Below are positions 29,101-35,662 of a stretch of 64,000 nucleotides of DNA, one piece after another; the first letter of the stretch is position 1, and each line of letters begins with the position of its first letter. The DNA is from Ruminococcus sp. (GTDB taxonomy: Bacteria; Bacillota; Clostridia; Oscillospirales; Ruminococcaceae): NCBI GenBank assembly GCA_024403995.1, contig JAKSQT010000003.1:19629-83628 (forward strand). The letters run 5' to 3'. The translations under genes were made by a program, and so were the position numbers. The notes beneath the pieces are model-generated. The model made no database searches. It was not told the DNA's origin and saw nothing but the letters and a program-made list of their open reading frames with translations.

Positions 29101-30782
29101 ACGGAATAGGTACTGACTATAACGCTAACCTCATCGGTGCGGCAGCAGGTCTGTATTTCTTCTACGGAACGGGTCATACATACGAAATACCCGGTATTCC
29201 TGATGAATTCCAGTATCTTGAACCCGATACGGGCAGTTCAGGCGGAGGTGCACCGACATATAATGCAAATCCTTTCGTTCATTATTATGACGGTGATACT
29301 GAAACGACTGCTGAAACAACAGTTGCTGAATCGGCTGTTACCACAACCGTGACCGCTGAAACAGTCACAACTGAAAATGTAAAGACAGTTTCACAGCAGT
29401 TCAGCTCATATCTCAATAATCCGTTCAGCTTTGTTAATCTTAATGTTATTAGGGTTAGGGCTGGAAGTGATTATACTATAACAGCTCCTAAATTTAGTAC
29501 AAAATATGATATTCCGTCTGAGTATCAGGACGGCGTTGTTGGAATTGATATGTATTTTAATAGTGGAGCAAATAATGGAAATGGACGATTTGTTATTAAT
29601 AGTTATGAATATCAAAGAGAATTTAACTTACAAAATAATTCATCAAAAGTATCATTTTCAATTTCAGATATTAAAGTCAGCTATTTAACAATATATCAAG
29701 ACTGGCCGGGCGATAATAATTTTTCAATAAACAGAGTTGTTTTGCATTATGGAAATGAGCCACCGCCCACAACAACTACAACAGCGGCTCCTGAGCCAAC
29801 GACAGAACCTACAACATCTTCAACGACAGCTTCAACAACTTCTTCAACAACTTCTTCAACAACAATCCCATCAGTTCCGGCAATACTCAACGCATCACCT
29901 ATCCAGGTTCACGAAGGCGGCAGAATAAAAGTTAAGACCAATATCACCACAGGCGTGAGCATAGTTGCAACGACACAAGATCCGCCGTTCACTATTGAAA
30001 AGGACAACGACAACATCTACTATGTTGTCGGCAAACAGGGAGCGGCAGGCTCAGAAGGCTCGATAGTTGCAGTAAGAAGCGGCACGGAATCTTCACCGTG
30101 TACAGTTAAGGTAATACCTTCCCTTACATTGACCGGAGACGTTTCCGAGATGATAAGAGGCGAGGTAAGACAGTTTACAGTTGGAAACGCCATAAACGGC
30201 GGTTCAATAACATTGACAACAAGTAATGACAAAATCATCAGTGTAGACAACGACACAGGAAAAATTACAGCAGCAGGCTTCGGCAGTGCAGTTGTGACAG
30301 CTACGGATATTGACGGAACATCCATAAGAATTAATCTGAAAGTAAGAACCCAGCCGGCAGTACCGGACATTCCCGAATCGAAAGAATTCATTGGCTATTA
30401 CACGCTGACAAGCGCCAATATGACACAAGATGGCAAATGGAAGCTAGACCTTGACGAAATGCTCTTTACCAGTGAAAAAGGCGATCCTTATTATTACTAC
30501 ATCGAGGAAGTAAATGAAAAAGGCGAACCTGCAGAGTATATCGAAGGTCAGGGCGATATAAGCTATGTGCCGTTTGAATATGATCATGGCTATGAACTTT
30601 CAATGACAAGTGGTAATCCGACGATACTTTCAGTAGCGAATTTCGCAGTGCCGGCGATCACAGGTGTATTCCCGTCAACGGGCGGTGAGGGAACACGTAT
30701 CTACACAGTAACAGGTGCAGCAATTGCATTCTGTTCAGCAGCCGCCTATATACTGTTTAAAAAACGTCGTAAAAAAACGTAA
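23133..30782 (+). CDS. Giant pilus tip adhesin with an embedded GH9-like domain
   Basis: 2549-residue surface protein. Start is TTG 23133 or GTG 23130, behind AAGGAGGTG (23118-23126). In order: signal anchor (about 16-36); choice-of-anchor-A-like domain (about 115-490, CEGRIAAGGDISF); acidic Thr/Glu linker (about 605-656); SpaA-like region (about 1003-1100); two Cna-B domains (about 1285-1405 and 1405-1505). A third Cna-B starts at 1508 (Lys1513), breaks after about 1534 and resumes near 2420 (Glu2459, Asn2503). The break holds a GH9 domain (about 1546-2020), a beta-rich module (about 2089-2208), a Thr linker and a Big-like region (about 2245-2410). GH9 keeps Asp1604 and Asp1607, but the catalytic Glu is Gly1991 and HHR is FFR (1924-1926). 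Sorting signal FPSTGG at 2513, then a membrane helix and Arg/Lys tail. Probably a fibre-binding pilus tip. Confidence 0.88.
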   Translation: MKRFQSIIQTYLNDHEKHKKQLAVLLALSILVFFTVPLGLMKPAKSMTSPKVSPVTPEIPVVQLNYTGSDGREKVTNAADADGNIVDGIIYSPQEADLITLFFGNKDDYSGYNMTLDDALNLSKSTYFLGLASDFCAFVENDFTASAADCEGRIAAGGDISFKGEWNYQIGSGDYASMTALRYTDNYSNETVKETGNVVSGYAHVICGGKLYRINHLSTGKGRQSDSNMHKYSGGALTVYYDLDEDVFKRFLVGDVAGSLHLSDEKEDIPFSISHKHEYPGECGDNCTHDYLGNVNELAQMYEYPDLKKVITSIFATLRSRSDTLYSIGGIPAKETSGNSILFEAPEGTTDSTIYFYLPEWKLSYNEVRFKNIPEDAHIVINCGNEGEVKIQHGGTVKTYFVNSNNQIIKDISNQGGNSSNNSKDSERIIYNYPKATNLDISCNYNGTILAPNADVTSSFNCEGHLSGALVAKSFNGGLEFGYRPYRGTSSIVSLKSGYIVPVDKICADTVNSFVQNAKLAVYKCDAYGNLTDSVFEWTSGNGSQYVPFPSMIDFSGGTDYLNMQPDASLNMSPPGGKYSGGNLLNSKKSSDADENNEEELTDEIEVTEPVTEETTEEMTAETTEADAEETTVETSETAAEETSIEVTETVTEEIVTEAASADDEEIIEAEFNGESPETIDVLADSPKYKTFTQRYVIKETQTPEGYFTVENQDKYVTVKEKVLLGSENIAVMTKDNKNYYYPKKYTVTVTVDGAGSWTADIDDSKMYGSTNKSRVITFPDKNDKFEIFVDDNNSNIISAVYNDSANIDCSKAYIIPTGVNNYYFDPDMEMISFVSDMNVKIENRPGLLFQKVDETGKVLVDTYKKDVNGDYEKDSNGNLIIDQEAPTVQLITFDNYAMSPYDLHPISTFKGSLQIDPQDLDSGKVYMLYENPNNTENCGYHSSDGLFFVYDNTRPTELQVGYIENIGFDDITGTYYLRNPEIKNICESNVVKFVNNKIYGASITIEKEGQIKGSSSTFSLTGAEFSLWSEKGELICSGLKQDEEFGKNPVFSKLNNAYVRNGELKEGKYYLTEDVLPAKSGYKIINPGKIYFDVKHSGLLYTIDIGHLKYQKVEMGKVNLGWAWEYYLMSPNGSPMREPTNKDTIPNVKSIDVYSTVKADQFWIPPDANGNDKGTANAASLYSDSKVTIGGKQYYHFKQPVTYDPPIDLSQCKFFINSNDVDIIIRATTDNEADGESEGMVYYYGEPDSSWNLSESLGTGKASFRLVAGGGCKIIVKNECETTGSTTLTVKKKWVGDEAVSDIYRPKEIYVELYYKGTSAPRSANNPLIAADMEGGTYYSTITLNEENNWTYSKTFSATSSSRLYAWYFKEVGSKDNYTVSYSVEKEKPEDKEGIEVITNTLNNISLKAKKNWTGYGNNSSFIPESLTATLQWKNASGNWEEVPGKSTVILRKSKNFEETIRNLQAGREYRLVETNVPSNWICTNPDNAATPASGEMKLTNKFVTGALELNKAWENDTADTRPDSIKVALYRAVRYPWPTGQELKGTDDSVTSDYARLLQYSLYFYDGVMCGDDVGNKSAYSWRSKCHSQDDDVGGVTGGFHDGEDHVTYGLPTGYSASTLGWMLYEYRNECDALGQTDHFRTILDHYAEFIDSSVKIENGAVSELLVQKGKPSTDHLYWGTPEAQENDRTDEMKWLTPADKMGGDIAAEYAAALVLSYLNFYDANSPDAEKYAGYLEKAKLLYTFAQGKDAYNEQYWNRETYPSGSTDDDIAWALVWLAVADPDNYKTAANDLLNGQNAALSQSWDSVMNAALVVNAAHLGGNWSNIAGNINSYILNDDYLNYSGSNNIGVARYNTGYQMIALAAAKNNAAGINADAVKAWCKGQMNFILGDNNYYIDNEDGRQNGICFVSNFSENSVQKPFFRAGSGMAVDMLTADDQSVINSYAQDRNRLIGGLVGGPPSEVTEPDKNTGKLEAEYNDVRSDKTRNGIGTDYNANLIGAAAGLYFFYGTGHTYEIPGIPDEFQYLEPDTGSSGGGAPTYNANPFVHYYDGDTETTAETTVAESAVTTTVTAETVTTENVKTVSQQFSSYLNNPFSFVNLNVIRVRAGSDYTITAPKFSTKYDIPSEYQDGVVGIDMYFNSGANNGNGRFVINSYEYQREFNLQNNSSKVSFSISDIKVSYLTIYQDWPGDNNFSINRVVLHYGNEPPPTTTTTAAPEPTTEPTTSSTTASTTSSTTSSTTIPSVPAILNASPIQVHEGGRIKVKTNITTGVSIVATTQDPPFTIEKDNDNIYYVVGKQGAAGSEGSIVAVRSGTESSPCTVKVIPSLTLTGDVSEMIRGEVRQFTVGNAINGGSITLTTSNDKIISVDNDTGKITAAGFGSAVVTATDIDGTSIRINLKVRTQPAVPDIPESKEFIGYYTLTSANMTQDGKWKLDLDEMLFTSEKGDPYYYYIEEVNEKGEPAEYIEGQGDISYVPFEYDHGYELSMTSGNPTILSVANFAVPAITGVFPSTGGEGTRIYTVTGAAIAFCSAAAYILFKKRRKKT

Positions 30783-30802
30783 AGTATAATCCATCATTCA
30801 AC

Positions 30803-30832
30803 GCATGGCTGCAATAAATTCCGCAGCCATGC
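30803..30832 (+). promoter_or_regulatory. Intercistronic hairpin between adhesin and major pilin
   Basis: Perfect 10-bp stem GCATGGCTGC (30803-30812) / GCAGCCATGC (30823-30832) without a T tract. It lies 40 nt before the pilin start. A role in RNA processing or protection, allowing more pilin than adhesin, is plausible but not shown. Confidence 0.6.
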
Positions 30833-30872
30833 ATAAAACAAACTGAATATTATATTGTAAAGGAGTAATATT

Positions 30873-32624
30873 ATGAAAAAGACTAACAGATTTATCGCAA
30901 TGGCAGCAGCTCTCACACTTACAGCAAGTTCAATGATTCCTATGTTTGCATTTGCAGGTGGTGAAACACCATCAGGCCAAATTGTAATCAGCAATTCAAC
31001 ATCAGACGACGGCGTTCATTCATACGTTGCATATCAGATCTTCAGCGGCGTATATGATGAAGGTACAGGCGGCCTTAAAAATATAGCATGGGCTATTCCT
31101 GATAAAAGAACCGAAAATAGCGCAGAAGTAAGTATTTATACTGATCTTGTGGCTATAGGCATGAAAAAATCTGACAACTCAGCTTTTACAAACGTAGATG
31201 AAGTAGTTGAGGCTTTAAGTGTAATAACAACCGATGATGCTAAACTGACAAAGGATTTTGCTGCTGTTGTTGCAAAATATGTCGATGCGACTAAGGCTAA
31301 AACAGCAACATCAGGAACAATATCAGGTCTGGCTGACGGTTATTATCTTGTTGAAGATTCAGCAAATCCGACAGCAGATACAAGTGGTAATAATTCAGGT
31401 GCTATGACAAGATATATTTTAACTGTTGTTAATGGATCTACAACTACGGTTACTTCAAAATCATCTGCACCTACTGTAATCAAGAAGGTCAAGGAAGAAG
31501 ATTTAGCCGGTGACGAAACCAAAGAAACAACAGCTTTTGCAGGCAGTGATGCATATGATTTAGGCGACGGATATAATGATATTGCTGACTATGATATCGG
31601 CGATGATGTACCGTTCAAGGATTATGGTACACTTCCAAGCACATATGATGATTACACGCAGTATTTCTATGAGTTTGAAGACTGGCTCGATAAGGGTAAA
31701 TTTGGTACACCTGAAAATGTAAAGGTTTGCATTGACGGCAAGGAGGTTACTGATAAGGTAACAATAACAGATACATTTAATACTGACGGCAAGATCAAAT
31801 ATACATTTAGCGATCTGAAACAAATAGATAAAGATGACGAAGGTAATGATCTTACAGTTACAAAGGATTCAATAATTACAGTTGAATATACAGCAGAGCT
31901 TCAGACAACAGCTGATCTCGGAACGGCAGGACAGGCTTCAAGCGTAAAGCTTAATTATTCAAGCAACCCTAACGAGAGCACAGTAACTCAAAAGGGTTCA
32001 ACTCCTGTAGACGGTGTAGTTGTATTTACATACGGCATTGATATCAAGAAGGTTGATGATAAGGAGAATAGTCTTGCCGGCGCATATTTCGCAGTATACA
32101 AAAAGGTAGGCGAAAAGAAGTATTATGTTAAAACCGATACTGACGGTAAAGTTACAGGCTATACAGAGACTGCACCTGTAAAGACAGATAATGCATGGGG
32201 AAATACTACTAATGGTGTATTCCTTTCAACGACTTCAGGAAATATTATAATTGAAGGTCTTGACCACGGAACATATTACATAACAGAGCTTGAAGCACCT
32301 GAACATTATTCAAAGCTTGCCGCTGACGAAGCTGTAACAATAACAGCTACAATGGCAACAGACAGACAGGCTTGGACATTTAATTCCGCAGGCGATACAA
32401 ATAAAACGGCTTTAACAGCATTTGCAATTGATAAAGCAGTTGAGACAACTCTTGATAGTGATACCGGTAAGGGTACTGTTAAAATTGTAAACACAAAAAC
32501 ATCATCACTCCCGTCAACCGGCGGCATAGGTACAACATTATTCTACATCGGCGGCGGCTGCATGGTAGGTATCGCAGGCATTCTTCTTATCACAAAGAAG
32601 CGCACAAAGAATGCAAATAACTGA
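30873..32624 (+). CDS. Major pilin (isopeptide-forming, LPXTG-anchored fimbrial shaft protein)
   Basis: 583-residue secreted pilin. Residues 1-28 are a signal peptide ending in AFAGG. An N-terminal domain (YVAYQIFSGVYDEG) is followed by a segment with the candidate pilin-linking Lys near residue 196 (TSKSSAPTVIKKV). Next come a fimbrial D2-type isopeptide domain (DIGDDVPFKDYGTLPSTYDD) and a Cna-B-like domain (IDIKKVDDKENSLAGAYFAV, ending TVKIVNTKT). The sorting signal is LPSTGG, with a hydrophobic helix and a KKRTK tail. The set matches SpaA/EbpC-type shaft pilins, which the class C sortase next door would polymerise. An AAAGGAG site precedes the ATG. Hairpins flank the gene on both sides. 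Confidence 0.93.
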   Translation: MKKTNRFIAMAAALTLTASSMIPMFAFAGGETPSGQIVISNSTSDDGVHSYVAYQIFSGVYDEGTGGLKNIAWAIPDKRTENSAEVSIYTDLVAIGMKKSDNSAFTNVDEVVEALSVITTDDAKLTKDFAAVVAKYVDATKAKTATSGTISGLADGYYLVEDSANPTADTSGNNSGAMTRYILTVVNGSTTTVTSKSSAPTVIKKVKEEDLAGDETKETTAFAGSDAYDLGDGYNDIADYDIGDDVPFKDYGTLPSTYDDYTQYFYEFEDWLDKGKFGTPENVKVCIDGKEVTDKVTITDTFNTDGKIKYTFSDLKQIDKDDEGNDLTVTKDSIITVEYTAELQTTADLGTAGQASSVKLNYSSNPNESTVTQKGSTPVDGVVVFTYGIDIKKVDDKENSLAGAYFAVYKKVGEKKYYVKTDTDGKVTGYTETAPVKTDNAWGNTTNGVFLSTTSGNIIIEGLDHGTYYITELEAPEHYSKLAADEAVTITATMATDRQAWTFNSAGDTNKTALTAFAIDKAVETTLDSDTGKGTVKIVNTKTSSLPSTGGIGTTLFYIGGGCMVGIAGILLITKKRTKNANN

Positions 32625-32678
32625 CAACAGCGCAGAATGACAGAAAAATTTACTAAAAACTGATCTAACATAACCTGA

Positions 32679-32744
32679 CTCTCCCGGCTAAGGTCGGGAG
32701 AGACATCAGGGAGGACTCCATAAGTAAGTGTCCTCTGAGGAGGA
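32679..32744 (+). promoter_or_regulatory. Hairpins in the leader of the sortase C gene
   Basis: Perfect 8-bp stem CTCTCCCG (32679-32686) / CGGGAGAG (32695-32702), no T tract. Downstream, GAGGAC (32711-32716) can pair with GTCCTC (32730-32735), or TCCTC (32731-32735) with GAGGA (32740-32744). The second choice would cover the SD of the sortase gene. The two are mutually exclusive. Confidence 0.5.
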
Positions 32745-32747
32745 AAT

Positions 32748-33632
32748 ATGAGTAAAAAAGCCGATATTATAACTTCAATACTATTAATACTAATGATACT
32801 TGTGGGGATCTCCGTGATGTGTTATCCGATGTTCAGCAACTGGTGGAATCAGAACAAGGCTTCACACGTTATCTCGAACTATCAGGATGCAGTTGCACAT
32901 CTTGATGATGAGGACTATGAAAAATATTTCATCAGAGCAAGAGAATATAATAAACAAATTTATGAACTTGACAATCCGTTTACCGAATATGACCGGGTAA
33001 GAGGCTATGAAAGCTTTCTTGATGTCACAGGAACCGGAATTATGGGATTTATCTCTATTCCGGCGATAAGAGTCGAACTTCCTGTGTATCACGGAACAAG
33101 CGAAGGCGTTCTCAATATTGCAGTAGGGCATATGGAGGGTTCATCACTTCCTGTCGGAGGCGAAAATACTCACGCCGTTCTTTCGGGACACCGTGGACTT
33201 CCGTCAGCAAAGCTTTTCACTGACCTTGACAAGATCGTTGTGGGCGACTATTTTACACTGAATATCCTCAACGAAGTTCTGACATACGAGGTCGAGGATA
33301 TAAATATTGTTGAGCCTGATGATATGGAAAAGATCAGGATAATTCCACAAACCGACAAGGTCACTCTTGTGACCTGCACTCCATACGGAGTAAACACTCA
33401 CAGACTGCTTATCCGCTCAAAGCGTATTGAAACTGAGGCAGAAAAAATCGCAGTAAAAGTTTCCTCAGATGCAGTTCAGGCAGATATGTTCCTGTCTGTT
33501 CCGATAATAGCATTTCCGTTTCTGCTTCTGCTGCTGATATTCTGGGCAATAAGCGGAAAAGTCAGAGGAAAACGCATCGCAGTTCTTGAGGACTACAAGG
33601 TAAGACAAAACTATAAGAAGAAATTCAGATAG
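32748..33632 (+). CDS. Class C sortase (pilin polymerase)
   Basis: 294-residue membrane transpeptidase that links pilins through the threonine of the sorting signal. N- and C-terminal hydrophobic helices (about 8-30 and 245-268) flank the catalytic domain. The triad is His148 (LSGHRGLP), Cys210 (TLVTCTPYG) and Arg219 (NTHRLLI). Both the C-terminal anchor and the TLVTCTPYG...HRL motif are features of class C. The SD GAGGAGG lies just before the ATG. It follows the shaft pilin, as in other Gram-positive pilus islands. Confidence 0.95.
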   Translation: MSKKADIITSILLILMILVGISVMCYPMFSNWWNQNKASHVISNYQDAVAHLDDEDYEKYFIRAREYNKQIYELDNPFTEYDRVRGYESFLDVTGTGIMGFISIPAIRVELPVYHGTSEGVLNIAVGHMEGSSLPVGGENTHAVLSGHRGLPSAKLFTDLDKIVVGDYFTLNILNEVLTYEVEDINIVEPDDMEKIRIIPQTDKVTLVTCTPYGVNTHRLLIRSKRIETEAEKIAVKVSSDAVQADMFLSVPIIAFPFLLLLLIFWAISGKVRGKRIAVLEDYKVRQNYKKKFR

Positions 33633-33648
33633 AAAGGCAGGGAAGAAT

Positions 33649-34773
33649 ATGTCGTTGAAAAAACAAAGAATATTTACGCTGATGATGTGCATGGCAGTAT
33701 TCCTTTCAGTATTTGCAGGAGTTATCGTTCCGAATGCCGATGCTGCCGCAGACAGTGAACTGAAACTTGTCTGTGTCAACGATAAAACACCGCTTTCGGG
33801 AATGAAATGGAAGATATACCGTGTCGGAGAAATGGTAAACGGAGAATATATTCTTTCAGGGGATTTTGCACAGTATCATGTTGACCTTATCGATATGTCA
33901 AAGGAAAATATCAGTGCAGCAGCTCAGACACTGGAAAGTTATGCCATTGCTGACAGGAAAACTCCGGCAGCCGCATCAGTAGCTGATAAGGACGGAGAAG
34001 TCAGCTTCAAGAACATTGAAAGCGGTCTCTACCTTGCCCTCGGTTCACTTTATGAGGCAGGACCTTATTACTATGATCCTTCGCCTATTCTTGTTGATGT
34101 CGGCGAGAATACAGTAACAAGCTATGATGCTTACCCGAAAATTGAACGTGCCACCCTTACAGAGGAGGTCGCTTCATATACCGTAAGAAAGGTATGGCTT
34201 GACAATGATGACAGCTATGAAGTCAGACCTGTATATGTTACAGTTGATATCTATAAGGACGAGGAACTGTTTAAGACTGTTACACTTAATGAGGCTAATA
34301 ACTGGCAGTACCGCTGGGAATGTGAAAACAAGCTGACTGAATGGCTTGTTATCGAAAGAGAGATCCCGGCTGAATATGAAGTCAGAATAGAGTATAACGA
34401 AAAGCAGTATCTTATCCGCAACCGCCACAATTCCGTTGAAAACTGGGGCGATATCATACAGACGACTACTGCTGTCACAGGCAATCCTGTGACTACCGTT
34501 ACAACTACAGATGAAGTGACAGGCAAGGCAACAGGAAGCAATCCTGATACAGACGGAAGTATCACAACATCTTATCTTTCAACTTCAACATCATCAACTT
34601 CATCCACAAAGCAGAACAGCGTAGATATAACAACTCAGAAACAGTCAGGTTCAGGCGGCGGAAAGCTCCCTCAGACAGGACAGCTCTGGTGGCCAGTAAT
34701 ACCACTGGTATTCGGCGGCGCAGTATTTATCGCTGTAGGATTGATGCTGAGACCAAAAAAGGATAGAAAATGA
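33649..34773 (+). CDS. Minor or basal pilin with Cna-B domain and LPQTG anchor
   Basis: 374-residue secreted protein with a signal peptide (1-34, ending ADAAAD). The N-terminal domain (LKLVCVNDKTPLSGMKWKIY) looks like a prealbumin/SpaA fold. A Cna-B domain follows at about 178-262 (YTVRKVWLDNDDSYEVRPVY, then LVIEREIPAEYEV and YLIRNRHN). A Ser/Thr-rich wall-spanning stretch leads to the sorting signal LPQTGQ, a membrane helix and RPKKDRK. The sorting signal differs from the PSTGG form of the adhesin and shaft pilin, so another sortase may anchor it. Its stop overlaps the next start (ATGA). Confidence 0.9.
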   Translation: MSLKKQRIFTLMMCMAVFLSVFAGVIVPNADAAADSELKLVCVNDKTPLSGMKWKIYRVGEMVNGEYILSGDFAQYHVDLIDMSKENISAAAQTLESYAIADRKTPAAASVADKDGEVSFKNIESGLYLALGSLYEAGPYYYDPSPILVDVGENTVTSYDAYPKIERATLTEEVASYTVRKVWLDNDDSYEVRPVYVTVDIYKDEELFKTVTLNEANNWQYRWECENKLTEWLVIEREIPAEYEVRIEYNEKQYLIRNRHNSVENWGDIIQTTTAVTGNPVTTVTTTDEVTGKATGSNPDTDGSITTSYLSTSTSSTSSTKQNSVDITTQKQSGSGGGKLPQTGQLWWPVIPLVFGGAVFIAVGLMLRPKKDRK

Positions 34774-35468
34774 AGAAAATAATCTGGAAACTGATGGTAC
34801 TTTGCGGCACAGCAATGATAATGGGAGCTGTGTGTATATGCGTTACCAATATAAAACAAAGCAATGAAGCATTCAGACAGTCGAAGGCAGTGCTTTCGGA
34901 ACTTAAACAAGTTATTCCTGAACCTCAGCCTGCAACAGAGACCGACTCTGAAAATGTGATTGATTCATACAATAAACCTATGGTAAATCCTGCGGATGAT
35001 CTCTTTCTTCCATATGAAAAGAAGACAGAGAAGGAGAAAGATAAGCCCGATGCAGAATCACCACCCCCGATTGAGATCGACGGACGATACTACTGTGGTT
35101 ATCTGAAATTGCCTGCACTCGGAATTGAACTGCCCGTAATGGACAGCTGGAGTTATCCGAATTTGCAGACATCTCCATGCCGCTATAGCGGAAGTGCAGA
35201 AAGTGATGACATTGTGATTGCGGCACATAATTACAACAGTCATTTCGGCAGAATCAAGGAGCTTTCCATAGGTGATGAAATAATCTACATTAATTCAGAC
35301 GGACTGTATTACAGGTACAAGGTTTGTAATATGGAATATATTGACGGATATGATATTGACAGAATGTTTGACGGAAATGAAAACGAGTGGGATCTGACAT
35401 TATTCACTTGTACACTTAGCGGACAAAGCAGAGTGACAATAAGAGCAGACAGAATCAGAGTCAGCTAA
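34770..35468 (+). CDS. Second sortase (class B/D-like, wall-anchoring candidate)
   Basis: 232-residue transpeptidase with one N-terminal membrane helix (about 7-28) and no C-terminal helix. The triad is His153 (AAHNYNSHFG), Cys214 (TLFTCTLSG) and an Arg at 222 or 226 (SRVTIRADR). The lack of a C-terminal anchor and the shorter length set it apart from the class C enzyme. It overlaps the minor pilin by 4 bp, so translation is coupled. It may attach the basal pilin, and with it the pilus, to the cell wall; this is inference. Class is uncertain. Confidence 0.88.
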   Translation: MKKIIWKLMVLCGTAMIMGAVCICVTNIKQSNEAFRQSKAVLSELKQVIPEPQPATETDSENVIDSYNKPMVNPADDLFLPYEKKTEKEKDKPDAESPPPIEIDGRYYCGYLKLPALGIELPVMDSWSYPNLQTSPCRYSGSAESDDIVIAAHNYNSHFGRIKELSIGDEIIYINSDGLYYRYKVCNMEYIDGYDIDRMFDGNENEWDLTLFTCTLSGQSRVTIRADRIRVS

Positions 35469-35471
35469 GTC

Positions 35472-35610
35472 AGACATCACAGTAAGACATCTTAGTCAGA
35501 CAAAAACAATGACATCAGGTTGAGACAGCTATGTTTGACATCTCAGACAGACATCATGACAGACATCTTTGTACGACAGAAAAGAACAGACACAGAATTG
35601 CAGACAACAA
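35472..35610 (+). repeat. Tandem GACA repeat array with a 12-14 nt period
   Basis: [A/T/C]GACA units start at 35472, 35485, 35498, 35510, 35523, 35536, 35549, 35561, 35574, 35588 and 35602. Six read (A/T)GACATC and the others differ at the last two or three bases. The array fills the space between the last sortase stop and the terminator, so it should be transcribed as the operon's 3' UTR. Confidence 0.75.
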
Positions 35611-35625
35611 AGCGAGGCAAAAAAG

Positions 35626-35662
35626 AACACCGTACAGACGAAAAAATCTGTACGGTGTTTTT
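35626..35662. terminator. Bidirectional terminator between pilus and polysaccharide clusters
   Basis: Perfect 13-bp stem AACACCGTACAGA (35626-35638) / TCTGTACGGTGTT (35647-35659), T tract at 35658-35662 on plus and A-rich upstream for the minus direction. It ends both convergent operons. Confidence 0.93.

Noticed and set aside
35472-35610. CRISPR array
   Set aside because: Units are only 7 nt at 12-14 nt spacing, far too short for repeat-spacer structure, and no cas gene is nearby.
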